The notes beneath the pieces were generated by a model. It did not search any database. It had not been told where the DNA came from and saw only the letters and a list, made by a program, of their open reading frames with translations. Positions 1-8,465 of a stretch of DNA of 64,000 nucleotides are shown piece after piece. The stretch covers positions 62,001 to 126,000 of the forward strand of contig URVB01000006.1 in the NCBI GenBank assembly GCA_900551075.1, written 5' to 3'. The DNA is from an uncultured Blautia sp. (lineage in GTDB: Bacteria; Bacillota; Clostridia; Lachnospirales; Lachnospiraceae). Each line of letters begins with the position of its first letter. Position 1 is the stretch's first letter. Made by a program: the position numbers and the translations under genes.

Positions 1-119
1 TTCAACTGTTTTTTGCTTTATTATGATATTTATTTTTATTATCCGTTTCCATTTCTTACCAGTTTTTTACTTATAATCATTTTCAATCACGCAAAAAAAT
101 CATTTTCAATCACTCCCTA

Positions 120-148
120 TTGACACACAACATTCTTTCACGTATAAT
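120..148 (+). promoter_or_regulatory. sigma-A promoter for the VOC/deoC genes
   Basis: TTGACA at 120-125 and TATAAT at 143-148 are separated by exactly 17 bases, a perfect vegetative consensus. Transcription should start near 155, leaving a leader of about 135 nt before the gene at 291. The leader holds a 6-bp hairpin (GCCGCT at 229-234 pairing with AGCGGC at 240-245) with no T-tract, so it is not an obvious terminator. Bases 1-119 are AT-rich and show no gene. Confidence 0.8.
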
Positions 149-290
149 TCAATACAGGGAACCGCAGTAATCCGACATTTTTATTGCCATTGCTCCGGTT
201 CTCCCATCACCTGTCATTCGGCTTACCCGCCGCTCCAACAGCGGCAGGCCTGATAAGGTGTTCATTATTCTCAGAAAGAGGTATCTGCTT

Positions 291-683
291 ATGAACAACA
301 AACCACAGTTATTTACCGGGCTGTCGCACATCGGCCTTCCAACCGAACAGTTGGAGAACACGGTGCAGTTTTATCAGCAATTTGGCTTTCAGATTGATTG
401 GAGTATCAAAAAAAGTGAAACAGACTCCACGGTTTTTCTCAAATGCGGAAGCTGCGTCATTGAAACATATTATTCCGAGCATGCCGCAATGAAAAACGGT
501 GCAATCGATCATATTGCTTTAGATGTATCTGACATTCAATGCGCATATGATTACGTATCTTCTCTTGGTTATCAGTCATTAGAAGGCCAGATTACATATC
601 TTCCCTTCTACAACAACGGTGTCCGCTATTTTACTATTCTCGGCCCCAACCACGAGAAGCTGGAATTCAGCCAAAGGCTGTAA
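291..683 (+). CDS. VOC (glyoxalase/dioxygenase) superfamily protein
   Basis: A 130-residue protein with the vicinal-oxygen-chelate fold pattern. The first half-module has GLSHIGLPTEQLENTVQFY near residues 9-27. The second begins at DHIALDVSDI, and the protein ends with GPNHEKLEF, the usual position of a metal-binding Glu. Family members bind a divalent metal and act as lyases, dioxygenases or resistance proteins; the substrate cannot be told from sequence. The start at 291 is preferred over an in-frame ATG at 258 because AGAAAGAGG lies just upstream of it and family homology starts there. deoC follows 85 bases downstream on the same strand, so the two may be cotranscribed. Confidence 0.8.
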   Translation: MNNKPQLFTGLSHIGLPTEQLENTVQFYQQFGFQIDWSIKKSETDSTVFLKCGSCVIETYYSEHAAMKNGAIDHIALDVSDIQCAYDYVSSLGYQSLEGQITYLPFYNNGVRYFTILGPNHEKLEFSQRL

Positions 684-768
684 AACACATCTTCTTTTCA
701 TTACGGAAACTATCATTTTATGAAATACAGCAGTCTTGTACTGAACTGTAAAAGAGAAAGGAGCTATC

Positions 769-1419
769 ATGACACATAAAGAAATTTTATCAAAAGTAGA
801 CCACACATTACTGGCTCAGACCTCTACATGGGAACAGATCAGGAACCTCTGTGATGATGCCGTAAAATACCAGACCGCTTCCGTCTGCATCCCGCCCGGT
901 TATGTAAAAAGGGCAAAGGAATACGTAGGGAACAAAATGGCCATATGCACAGTCATCGGTTTTCCAAACGGCAACCATACCCTCGAGACAAAGCTGTTCG
1001 AAACCAGGGATGCACTGGCAAACGGTGCCGACGAGATCGATATGGTCATTCATATCGGAGCCTTAAAGGATCACGATTATGCTTATGTACGCAATGAAAT
1101 CTCTCAGATAAAGGAAGTCTGCAAAGACAAGATACTGAAAGTAATTATTGAAACCTGCCTTTTAACAGCTGAAGAAAAGATCAGGATGTGCGAGCTGGTG
1201 ACAGAGGCAAAAGCGGATTTCATCAAGACATCCACCGGTTTTTCAACTGCCGGTGCAACCTTCGAGGATATCAGACTATTTGCAGCCCATGTTGGCCCTG
1301 ATGTCAGGATCAAGGCCGCCGGAGGCATTTCCTCTTTTGACGACGGAGAAAAGTTCCTTGCACTTGGCGCATCCCGGCTCGGTACCAGCCGTCTCGTAAA
1401 AATTGAAAAAGCAAAGTAA
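769..1419 (+). CDS. deoC: Deoxyribose-phosphate aldolase
   Basis: This 216-residue class I aldolase cleaves 2-deoxyribose-5-phosphate to glyceraldehyde-3-phosphate and acetaldehyde in deoxynucleoside catabolism. The TIM-barrel signatures are intact: ADEIDMVI with the catalytic Asp near residue 91, ADFIKTSTGF with the Schiff-base Lys near 153, and RIKAAGGI with the second Lys near 182. The length is normal. AAAGGAG precedes the ATG. A DeoR-family regulator follows on the same strand, which fits a sugar-phosphate-controlled unit. Other deo genes (phosphorylase, phosphopentomutase) are not present here. Confidence 0.93.
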   Translation: MTHKEILSKVDHTLLAQTSTWEQIRNLCDDAVKYQTASVCIPPGYVKRAKEYVGNKMAICTVIGFPNGNHTLETKLFETRDALANGADEIDMVIHIGALKDHDYAYVRNEISQIKEVCKDKILKVIIETCLLTAEEKIRMCELVTEAKADFIKTSTGFSTAGATFEDIRLFAAHVGPDVRIKAAGGISSFDDGEKFLALGASRLGTSRLVKIEKAK

Positions 1420-1507
1420 AATAATCTGCAATCATCTTGTTTTTCATCTTTTGATAAGATATATTATAAATGAAAAATATGTTATACACTGTTTTTGGAG
1501 GAACTTT

Positions 1508-2299
1508 ATGCTGGCACTTGAACGACAAAAAATAATTCTCGATTATCTATCTGCTAATCATGTGGCAACCACAAAATGTCTCAGCGATCTGACCAACGCA
1601 TCTCTGGCCACGCTCAGAAGAGATTTGAATTTGATGGACCGGCAGGGACTTATAAGGAAAACACACGGCGGCGCTCAGAGTATTGATGTTGAAACGATTC
1701 ATTCTGTTCCCCAGATACAGCCCGGCTTCCCTCCGGAGGCCGATACTTTTTTCTCTTATAAAGATATCATTGCCAGAAAAGCAGTAGAGTTTATTAATTC
1801 CAATGATATCCTTTTTGTCGGTGCAGGTATGACATGCAATCTGCTGTGCAAATACCTGAACGAAAACAATAAAGAAAATATCACGATCGTAACCACCAAT
1901 ATCACTGCTGTGATCGAGCTTGCTTCCAACCCGCATTTCTCTATCCTGCTTCTCGGCGGCACGATCCATGCAGGACAGAATCACATCGAAACTCTGGATG
2001 AATATACAATACAAAGTCTGGAAAAATATTATTTTGACAAAGTTTTTTTCACTGTAGACGGCGTCGATCTCAATAACGGATATTCCATCATTAACCGGAC
2101 CCAGCTTCCTCTGTATAATCACCTGCTGAAAAACAGCAGACAGATATATTTGCTGGCCAATGACGGAAAATATGACCGGCGCACATTTACTCACCTTTGT
2201 AATATGGATGACATTCCAAATATCATTACCAACAAATCAATCAATCCGAAGTATCTTGATTATTACAGGGAGCATGATATTAAAGTCTATACGGTATAA
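1508..2299 (+). CDS. DeoR-family transcriptional regulator
   Basis: A 263-residue regulator with an N-terminal DeoR winged helix (about residues 1-57, with TLRRDLNLMDRQGLIRKTHGGA as the recognition and wing segment). A C-terminal DeoR sensor domain follows, of the isomerase-like fold that binds a phosphorylated sugar (VGAGMT near 110, LGGTI near 155, DGVD near 190). TTTGGAGG at 1494-1501 sets the start at 1508; an upstream in-frame ATG at 1403 has no ribosome binding site and overlaps the deoC end. It probably represses deoC and its neighbours in response to a sugar phosphate. That target is inferred from position only. Confidence 0.88.
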   Translation: MLALERQKIILDYLSANHVATTKCLSDLTNASLATLRRDLNLMDRQGLIRKTHGGAQSIDVETIHSVPQIQPGFPPEADTFFSYKDIIARKAVEFINSNDILFVGAGMTCNLLCKYLNENNKENITIVTTNITAVIELASNPHFSILLLGGTIHAGQNHIETLDEYTIQSLEKYYFDKVFFTVDGVDLNNGYSIINRTQLPLYNHLLKNSRQIYLLANDGKYDRRTFTHLCNMDDIPNIITNKSINPKYLDYYREHDIKVYTV

Positions 2300-2392
2300 C
2301 AACAAACACCGGCCTGCGCACTCATGATCCACCGCCAGACAGATGCACCGGCATCTCCGCACGGAGTCCGCAGCCCCGCCATTCTGTCAAAA

Positions 2393-2426
2393 GTGCCCGG
2401 CAGCTTCACAAAAAGCTGCCGGGCAC
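2393..2426 (-). terminator. Intrinsic terminator of the cupin gene
   Basis: A perfect 13-bp stem (GTGCCCGGCAGCT at 2393-2405, complement at 2414-2426) with an 8-base loop lies between convergent genes. On the minus strand it is followed by TTTTG, so it mainly serves the cupin gene at 2438-2788. It may also stop readthrough from the DeoR gene. Confidence 0.8.
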
Positions 2427-2437
2427 ATAAAAATCAC

Positions 2438-2788
2438 TTATACAATAGCATCCGTCATAGTATAGCCTTCAAGAGAACCTGCTTTGACCTGAATACATGC
2501 AAAACTAATTGCGCTGTCTTCTGCTGCAAAGAACTGTCTCTTTCCTTCCGGCGCAATGCGCATCCAGTCTCCGGTTGCCAATTCAATCTCTTCACCGTCT
2601 ACGACCGCCTTCCCCCGGCCGGACAGCACAACATAGATTTCTTCATTCTGTTTATGGGAATGAACGAAAGGAACGCCGGCTCCTGCTGGTAAATGATTGA
2701 TGCTGACTTCTGCGCCTGTTAACCCAATCCGGTCATGAAGCTCTACCCTTTCCTCATTTGGTACACTGATTTTGCCGTAATTACTCAT
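2438..2788 (-). CDS. Small cupin-domain protein
   Basis: A 116-residue single-domain cupin. Motif 1 reads PFVHSHKQNEEIYVVLSGRG (about residues 40-59), which supplies the two His and the Glu of the metal site. Motif 2 is GDWMRIAPEGKRQF (about 72-85), where the usual second-motif His is not evident. Single cupins of this size are often metal-dependent isomerases, dioxygenases or small sensors, and no specific reaction can be assigned. GAGGAGG precedes the ATG. It is monocistronic, with its own promoter and terminator. Confidence 0.8.
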   Translation of the reverse strand: MSNYGKISVPNEERVELHDRIGLTGAEVSINHLPAGAGVPFVHSHKQNEEIYVVLSGRGKAVVDGEEIELATGDWMRIAPEGKRQFFAAEDSAISFACIQVKAGSLEGYTMTDAIV

Positions 2789-2861
2789 TATAACATCCTC
2801 CTCAATTATACGAATGGCGAGTTCGATACAGCAATCGGCTGGCCACTTCCGAAAGCCGTCG

Positions 2862-2912
2862 TAACTCTTGTTGTTACAATGCCATTATACGTTCTATGAA
2901 TTGTAATGTCAA
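2862..2912 (-). promoter_or_regulatory. sigma-A promoter and possible operator of the cupin gene
   Basis: Reading the minus strand, TTGACA (2907-2912) and TATAAT (2884-2889) are separated by 17 bases. Just downstream, GTAAC and GTTAC form a short dyad around 2862-2878, at a position where a repressor would block initiation. The operator reading is speculative; the promoter is a perfect consensus match. Confidence 0.75.
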
Positions 2913-2934
2913 TAGTAGTTTCTTACTCGCTTCT

Positions 2935-4068
2935 CTATTGCGCCAGTTCCCTGACAGCCCTGATTCCCATATCAATTTCCTCTTCCGTATTATAATGAGA
3001 AAAACTGAACCGGACAGCGCCGCGACTGGCGGTTCCCAGGGCCTGGTGCATTAGCGGAGCACAGTGGGCGCCTGACCGGGCGGCAATTCCATAATCCACA
3101 AACAGGGCATCCCCAACCTCCGCGGAATCATAAGCTCCAATATTTAAGGACACGATGGGACAGCGGTCCATAGAACGGAAATCACCATATATCTGTACTC
3201 CGGGAATCTCCCTCACTCCCCTGTAAAAACGTTCCATAAGCCGCTGTTCCGTTTCACGAATGGAAGCAACACCCATTCTGTTCAGGTAAGCAACCGCACC
3301 GCCAAGCCCGGCCAGTCCATGCCCGTTTAAGGTTCCGGCCTCAAGAGCTGTGGGCATCTTCTGCGGGTGTCTCTTCTCATATGTTTTCACACCGCTGCCT
3401 CCGGACTTCAATGGGCGGATGGAAAGGCCCTCTCTCACATAAATCCCTCCGGTTCCCTGCGGTCCCAGCATACTTTTATGACCGGTAAAGCAGAGTATAT
3501 CAATATGCATCCTTTGTACATCAATGTCAAAAACACCTGCCGTCTGAGAAGCATCCACAATAAAGAGAAGGGAATGCCTCCGGGCAATCTCTCCCACCCT
3601 TTTTATATCGATCAGATTTCCTGTCAGATTTGATCCATGGGTACAGATAATCGCTTTTGTATTCGGCCGGATTTCTTTTTCAAAGTCCCCATAAGCAATC
3701 ATTCCAAGGGAATCACAGGGCAGAATTGTAACCTCCACCCCCTTTTCCTCCATTTCATAGAGCGGTCTTAAAACTGAGTTATGCTCCAAAACCGTAGTGA
3801 TCACATGATCGCCGGGATCAAGGCTCCCTTTTATGGCAATATTCAGGCTCTCCGTAGAATTGGCGGTGAATGCAATTCTCTCAGGATTCTCCCCATGAAA
3901 AAAATCTGTCAGAAGCTCCCGCACTTCAAAAATATTTCTCGCTGCATCCAGTGCCGCTTCATGAACACCTCTTCCGGCATTTCCCATAGAATTTAAAGCC
4001 ATAAGCATCGCATCAGCCACTTCCTGTGGTTTTCTCATGGTTGTTGCCGCATTGTCAAAATAAATCAT
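2935..4068 (-). CDS. Class V aminotransferase / cysteine desulfurase-like protein
   Basis: A 377-residue PLP enzyme of the cysteine desulfurase/selenocysteine lyase type. It begins MIYFDNAATT and has CTHGSNLTGN, the substrate-side HGSN segment and the PLP-Lys motif FTGHKSMLGPQGTGG. It ends with the ARSGAHCAPLMH loop, whose Cys is the expected persulfide carrier. The start at 4068 is set by GGAGAG upstream; an open frame extends further but overlaps the activator gene. It is the last gene of a four-gene operon with a double-cubane-type protein, a DUF3343 carrier-like protein and an activator. A natural reading is that it supplies sulfur (or selenium) to that system; this is inference. Confidence 0.85.
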   Translation of the reverse strand: MIYFDNAATTMRKPQEVADAMLMALNSMGNAGRGVHEAALDAARNIFEVRELLTDFFHGENPERIAFTANSTESLNIAIKGSLDPGDHVITTVLEHNSVLRPLYEMEEKGVEVTILPCDSLGMIAYGDFEKEIRPNTKAIICTHGSNLTGNLIDIKRVGEIARRHSLLFIVDASQTAGVFDIDVQRMHIDILCFTGHKSMLGPQGTGGIYVREGLSIRPLKSGGSGVKTYEKRHPQKMPTALEAGTLNGHGLAGLGGAVAYLNRMGVASIRETEQRLMERFYRGVREIPGVQIYGDFRSMDRCPIVSLNIGAYDSAEVGDALFVDYGIAARSGAHCAPLMHQALGTASRGAVRFSFSHYNTEEEIDMGIRAVRELAQ

Positions 4069-4091
4069 CGATTTCTCTCCTGCCCATCCAA

Positions 4092-4856
4092 TCACAGGGC
4101 CATACTGCAGAGCGCTGCGCCAATTGCTCCCGCATATCTGCTGTCCGGCACTGTGATTATCCTTCCCCGAAGCTTCTCCTGTAAAACCTCCTGTAAATAA
4201 CCGCATTCGCACAAGCCGCCGGTGAGAAACACCTCTTCTCCTCCCACGTTCAGCCTTCCGCATTGGGAGGCCACCTTATCCGCAATGGAATTTACCACAG
4301 CATAGGCTATATTTTCTTTTTTCTCACCGCTTCCAATCAGGCTGATAACCTCGGATTCCGCAAAAACGGTACACATGGAACTGATTTTTACATTTCTTCC
4401 CCTTCTCGCCAGTTCACACAGCTCGTCCGGCCTTAAGGCCATGGTATTTGCCATGACCTCCAAAAAGCGTCCGGTTCCGGCAGAACACTTGTCATTCATG
4501 GCAAAATCCTTTACCCTCCCCGCTTCTAACAAAATAATCTTTGTATCCTGCCCGCCGATATCAATGACCGTCATATCCTTCCTGTCATAAAGCCAGCAGG
4601 CGCCCCTGGCGTGGCAGGTGATCTCCGTAACGGTTTTGTCCGCATAGGGCACGGACACTCTTCCGTAACCCGTGGCCACACACCTGGATTCCGTAAGTCT
4701 GATTCCCCGCCCCTCTAATTTCTTCCGGATAGCTTCAGCCGTATCCACGCTGCTCCAGCCGGTAGGCTGCACTGATTTATAAACCGGTTCTTTCTTTTTG
4801 TTCATCACCACCAGCTTCGCGCATGTGGAGCCAATATCAATTCCTATATAATTCAT
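4092..4856 (-). CDS. ATP-dependent activator, BadF/HgdC family (double-cubane protein reductase)
   Basis: A 254-residue member of the ASKHA ATPase family that activates 2-hydroxyacyl-CoA dehydratases and double-cubane proteins by ATP-driven electron transfer. GIDIGSTCAK at the N-terminus and VIDIGGQDTK near residue 98 are the two phosphate loops. Cys124 (NDKCSAGTGR) and Cys162 (SSMCTVFAESEV) are the expected ligands of the [4Fe-4S] cluster shared between two subunits. The start at 4856 is preceded by AAGGG; a TTG at 4877 is possible. It lies between the DUF3343 gene and the aminotransferase and should reduce the product of 5171-6331. Confidence 0.9.
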   Translation of the reverse strand: MNYIGIDIGSTCAKLVVMNKKKEPVYKSVQPTGWSSVDTAEAIRKKLEGRGIRLTESRCVATGYGRVSVPYADKTVTEITCHARGACWLYDRKDMTVIDIGGQDTKIILLEAGRVKDFAMNDKCSAGTGRFLEVMANTMALRPDELCELARRGRNVKISSMCTVFAESEVISLIGSGEKKENIAYAVVNSIADKVASQCGRLNVGGEEVFLTGGLCECGYLQEVLQEKLRGRIITVPDSRYAGAIGAALCSMAL

Positions 4857-4920
4857 CGTAATTACACCCTTCAGCAATATTTGTCTCTGCGGGGATTTTG
4901 GTTCCCGTTTCTTTTAAATT

Positions 4921-5160
4921 CTATAAATTTAATTCTGCCTTTCGTTCAATGTCAATCCCCAGTCCGGAAATCCTGGCTTCATATTTCCCGTATTCTTCCA
5001 CTGTCATCCGCCATGCAAGCCCGCATCCGGCAGTGATTTCTCTTGGAACAGGAATCAGCCGGCCCGGAATGCGCTCCTTCCTGCACCATTTTTCCATTGC
5101 CATAGCGCTCGTAGTTGTAGAAAAAGTCAAAACCATATACGGCCTTTTTTCTCTTAGCAT
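4921..5160 (-). CDS. DUF3343 (putative Se/S carrier-like) protein
   Basis: A 79-residue protein of DUF3343, a family described as putative selenium/sulfur carrier-like. The hallmark is the C-terminal REITAGCGLAWR segment with Cys46; a second Cys is at 26. An ATG overlapping the stop of the upstream gene (TGATG near 5172) would give translational coupling but reads into a stop after five codons unless one A is added to the AAAA run. The ATG at 5160 is therefore used, though its ribosome binding site is less well spaced. Its place between a desulfurase-like gene and a cluster protein fits a sulfur-handling role, which is unproven. Confidence 0.8.
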   Translation of the reverse strand: MLREKRPYMVLTFSTTTSAMAMEKWCRKERIPGRLIPVPREITAGCGLAWRMTVEEYGKYEARISGLGIDIERKAELNL

Positions 5161-5170
5161 AGTTTTCGCA

Positions 5171-6331
5171 TCAGCCTTTCTTGTATTGCCCTATCGTTTC
5201 CAGAAAAGCTTCCAGTCTCGTATTGATCTGTCCGCTGTCTGCCCTGGAATAATCTGTCTCAATTTTTAAATAGGGAACATTTTTCGCCACAGCAGTCCTT
5301 TTCACATGGTAAGACTCTATGGAATATGTATGACAGGCACAGAGAATCAGTTCCAGGACACCGTCCACCTGATATTCATCAATCATATCGCTGATATAAT
5401 CCATACGTGCCTGATTTGGGCTCATAACAGAGCAATTGATATTCAGGTATTTTTTTGCAAGAGCTTTTGCCACAGGCAGATTTTCATCCACCTTTTCTAT
5501 CTTCTCACGGGTACCGTTGCAGCAGTCAAAAGCAACCACATCCGCTCCCAGCTCCTCTATGGCCTTAATTGTTTTGTCACGAACACCGCTGTTGGGGCAT
5601 CCCGTAACCAGAATTCTCGGACGGTTGGACGGCTTACCTTTATAATTCTCTTCCCAGTCTTTCCATACCTCCCGGATTCTTTCTTCTATGATTTCACACC
5701 GCTGTTCCATATCAGGGTTGAAGCCCAGACTGTCCAATCTGGTTCCCATTTCATAGCCGGAAATGGGCGCCGGATTTAATTTCCCCAGCTCCAGGAACCG
5801 GAGCATCACTTCTCTTTCGCGGTTTTTCAAACAAATAGCCTTTTTTACGTCCTCTTCGGAAATAGTAATATCGTAAAAATCCTCCAGCTTTTTCCAAAAG
5901 CGGTGAATTTCATGCTCCCAGGCAGCCTGAGAAGCCTCATCCCTATAGGAAGGAAGCTGCATCACATAAGTATCTTTAATGTCATTCATCAGCTCAAACA
6001 TCTTTTTCTTACCATCGCAGGTTGTCTCTCCCACGATAAAATCGGAAAAGTAAAAATACGGACAGGTATCCGTAAGTGCGAAGCCATAGCTTGCCTTAAT
6101 CAGCGGACAGAGATTTTTAGGAAGGTTCGTCTCGGCTGCGGAAATGGGTTCTTCACTGGTGGCGCAAAGGGGTACCGCCGTTCCCCCTGCTGCTTCAATC
6201 AGTTCCGTTGGTACAAAAGAACAGAAAATGCCCACCACACGCTTTCCTGATTCTTTCAATTCCTTCATCCGCAGGAACCCTGCTTTTCTGGCATCTGCAT
6301 AGGTTTCAAAATTTTTTGGTAACTGAATCAC
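5171..6331 (-). CDS. Double-cubane cluster / 2-hydroxyacyl-CoA dehydratase family protein (YjiM-like)
   Basis: A 386-residue protein of the HgdB/DCCP family. It has the many scattered cysteines expected for iron-sulfur coordination: Cys37 in GIFCSFVPTELIEAAGG, Cys75, Cys90, Cys105, Cys245 in VTGCPNSG, Cys270-271, Cys300, and Cys331/333 in LILCACHTYSIES. A single homomeric subunit next to its own activator resembles the double-cubane proteins (E. coli YjiM, Carboxydothermus DCCP) rather than the two-subunit fermentative dehydratases. Those proteins reduce small molecules such as acetylene in vitro; the physiological substrate is unknown. Translation starts at GTG, preceded by AAGGAGG. It is the first gene of the operon running to 2935. 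Confidence 0.87.
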   Translation of the reverse strand: MIQLPKNFETYADARKAGFLRMKELKESGKRVVGIFCSFVPTELIEAAGGTAVPLCATSEEPISAAETNLPKNLCPLIKASYGFALTDTCPYFYFSDFIVGETTCDGKKKMFELMNDIKDTYVMQLPSYRDEASQAAWEHEIHRFWKKLEDFYDITISEEDVKKAICLKNREREVMLRFLELGKLNPAPISGYEMGTRLDSLGFNPDMEQRCEIIEERIREVWKDWEENYKGKPSNRPRILVTGCPNSGVRDKTIKAIEELGADVVAFDCCNGTREKIEKVDENLPVAKALAKKYLNINCSVMSPNQARMDYISDMIDEYQVDGVLELILCACHTYSIESYHVKRTAVAKNVPYLKIETDYSRADSGQINTRLEAFLETIGQYKKG

Positions 6332-6410
6332 TTTTTCTTTCCTCCTTGTTCATAATATTGGTTTGAAATTAAATTAATCCTTTTTAAAACGCGAAGACGC
6401 AGCTTCTCAG

Positions 6411-7721
6411 TTATTGCTTCAGATAACTGCTGATTGTCCGCTGGAATATCTTCATGGTACTGTCTATATTTTTATCTTCCTCCAGCATCCTGGATATCTC
6501 ATTATCCGCAAGATTAATTACATGGTCATACTTGATAAATCGAGGCGCAATCGTTCCACTCTCTATAACCTCTCCCAGCAGATTACTGTCAATAACACGT
6601 TCGCCTTCATCCATATCTTCCTGGACAATGGCTGCCGCTTCCTCTGACATGGTTACATCTTTGAGTGCGGAAACTCCCTGGGAATAACGGAAAATATCCA
6701 TCTGCATTTCCCGCTCATAGGTCAGCTGCTTCAAAAATTCCCACGCCAGCTTCTCATGTTTGGTATGAGCACTCATACCTATCAGCAATGCATCTACCTC
6801 CGATGTATTCCCGCCGTTCTTTCCTGCCGGAAAAGTAGTGCAATCCCACTGAAAAGTAGAGTACTTCTTTATTCTATAAGGATAAGTCTTATAGGTTCGG
6901 TATTCCGCAAAAGTCAGAGGCATAAATGCCACACGTCCATTATTAAAATCATCCTGTGTCACCTTCTGACCCAGATTCAAATCATATATCTTCTTCGTAA
7001 AGCACAGGGCATCATAAACCTCCTGGCTGGTAAAATTTACATCCTGGCTGTTATCAGAAATAATATGCGCACCGCTGGTATTCACCACATACTTCCAGTT
7101 ATAATTATAAGCTCCAAACTGATCCGGCAATCCATCCCCATCCGTATCCTTAGTAACCTTTTTGCAGATTTCATACATATCGTCCCAGGTCCAATCCTGA
7201 TTCGGCATCTTTATATTTTCCTCCGCCAGCAGAGATTTATTCACAAATAATAAGGTTGGTACCACCTCATAAGGCAATGCATACTGGCTCCCCTGATGCT
7301 TCCCGCTATTCAGCGCTGTAGCAAAATAGTCAGCTTCGTCAAACCCCGTATCCCGTTCAATTAATTCATCCAGATTTTTCAAAGCTCCCAGGGAACAATA
7401 CTGGCTAAAATCTGTATCCAGCACCATAAATACATCCGGAAGCTTCCCCTCGAGAAGCTTCCCGGCACACCATTCCCCATAGTCCTCCTTCAAAATACCG
7501 CTGGAATAGTGAATTTTTATCCCTGGATGACTATCTTCAAAGTCCGCTATTGCCTTATCCATAATCACAAAGCTGTTGGTACTATCCACATCCCAATTGC
7601 TTCCCGTAAACATACCCAGCTCCAGAATCGTCTCTTCCTTCCGCCACCCCCAAAATACCCCTCCGGCCAAAACCGCCATCAGGATTATACCAACTGCCGC
7701 CGCATATTTTTTATGACTCAT
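6411..7721 (-). CDS. Extracellular sugar-binding protein (family 1), membrane-anchored
   Basis: A 436-residue MalE-type solute-binding protein. An N-terminal hydrophobic segment (about residues 6-26) has no Cys lipobox, so it may be an uncleaved anchor or an ordinary signal peptide. The binding-protein fold is clear (PDVFMVLDTDFSQY, NLDELIERDTGF, DTDGDGLPDQFGAYNY, WEFLKQLTYERE). No maltose-type permeases adjoin it. Instead it is the last gene of a set with a sugar-binding protein, a histidine kinase and a response regulator, 78 bases after the regulator and with no terminator between. A sensory co-receptor role is as likely as transport. Confidence 0.85.
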   Translation of the reverse strand: MSHKKYAAAVGIILMAVLAGGVFWGWRKEETILELGMFTGSNWDVDSTNSFVIMDKAIADFEDSHPGIKIHYSSGILKEDYGEWCAGKLLEGKLPDVFMVLDTDFSQYCSLGALKNLDELIERDTGFDEADYFATALNSGKHQGSQYALPYEVVPTLLFVNKSLLAEENIKMPNQDWTWDDMYEICKKVTKDTDGDGLPDQFGAYNYNWKYVVNTSGAHIISDNSQDVNFTSQEVYDALCFTKKIYDLNLGQKVTQDDFNNGRVAFMPLTFAEYRTYKTYPYRIKKYSTFQWDCTTFPAGKNGGNTSEVDALLIGMSAHTKHEKLAWEFLKQLTYEREMQMDIFRYSQGVSALKDVTMSEEAAAIVQEDMDEGERVIDSNLLGEVIESGTIAPRFIKYDHVINLADNEISRMLEEDKNIDSTMKIFQRTISSYLKQ

Positions 7722-7799
7722 TCTCTTTCCTCATCTGTCTGTCATTGCTCTTTTCCTATACTCAAGTTCAGACCACATTTGCAAATCTTATTCATTCTG

Positions 7800-8465
7800 T
7801 CAGATTTTCTTCTGACCTATGCCCGTCTGAACGGCCCATATGGCAAGCTGAGTGCGGTCCCGCAAATCCAGTTTGTTCAGGATAGCACTCAGATAATTTC
7901 TCACAGTTCCCTCCGACAAATTCAATGCCTCCGAGATTTCACGATTGCTGGTGCCCTTTCCCACTTCGGCAATCACCTTCCATTCCGTATTCGTCAAATC
8001 ATCCACATCCTTAATTCCCACCGGAATCGTATAATCAGCCTGTGCCATCTGTGAAAACAGGCGTACTACTTTTGTAGTAATATCCGGATTAATCATAGCA
8101 CGTCCACTATGAACCGTGGCAATCGCATTTACCAGCTCATCCATAGAGACACCTTTTAGCAAATAGCCGCTTGCGCCGAATTTCAGCGCACTATAAACAT
8201 ATTCATCATCATCAAATGTAGTCAGAATAATAATTTTTATGGCCGGATAATTATCTTTAATAATCTTAGTACATTGTACACCATCCATTTTGGGCATACG
8301 TATATCCATCAATATCACATCCGGCTTCTCTTGCCGAACGCTCCGTACCACCTCCTGACCATTAGCAACTGTGTCTGTAACCTCAATACCCGGTTTGCTG
8401 TTCAATACAATCTTCAGACTTTCACGAATCAGCTCCTGGTCATCTGCTACTAATACTTTAATCAT
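7800..8465 (-). CDS. NarL/LuxR-type response regulator
   Basis: A 221-residue regulator with an N-terminal receiver (acidic pair D8/D9, phospho-acceptor Asp54 in ILMDIRMP, LTTFDDDEYVYSALKFGASGYLLK switch region). A C-terminal LuxR-type helix-turn-helix follows (LTNTEWKVIAEVGKGTSNREISEALNLSEGTVRNYLSAILNKL). The ATG at 8465 overlaps the stop of the kinase gene by 8 bases, so they are coupled. Its likely targets include the ribose-type importer just upstream, whose promoter region carries a three-copy 23-bp repeat. Confidence 0.93.
   Translation of the reverse strand: MIKVLVADDQELIRESLKIVLNSKPGIEVTDTVANGQEVVRSVRQEKPDVILMDIRMPKMDGVQCTKIIKDNYPAIKIIILTTFDDDEYVYSALKFGASGYLLKGVSMDELVNAIATVHSGRAMINPDITTKVVRLFSQMAQADYTIPVGIKDVDDLTNTEWKVIAEVGKGTSNREISEALNLSEGTVRNYLSAILNKLDLRDRTQLAIWAVQTGIGQKKI

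Noticed and set aside
149..290. Riboswitch in the leader of the VOC/deoC transcript
   Set aside because: The leader has only one 6-bp hairpin, no T-tract and no known aptamer motif. It is recorded as a plain leader.
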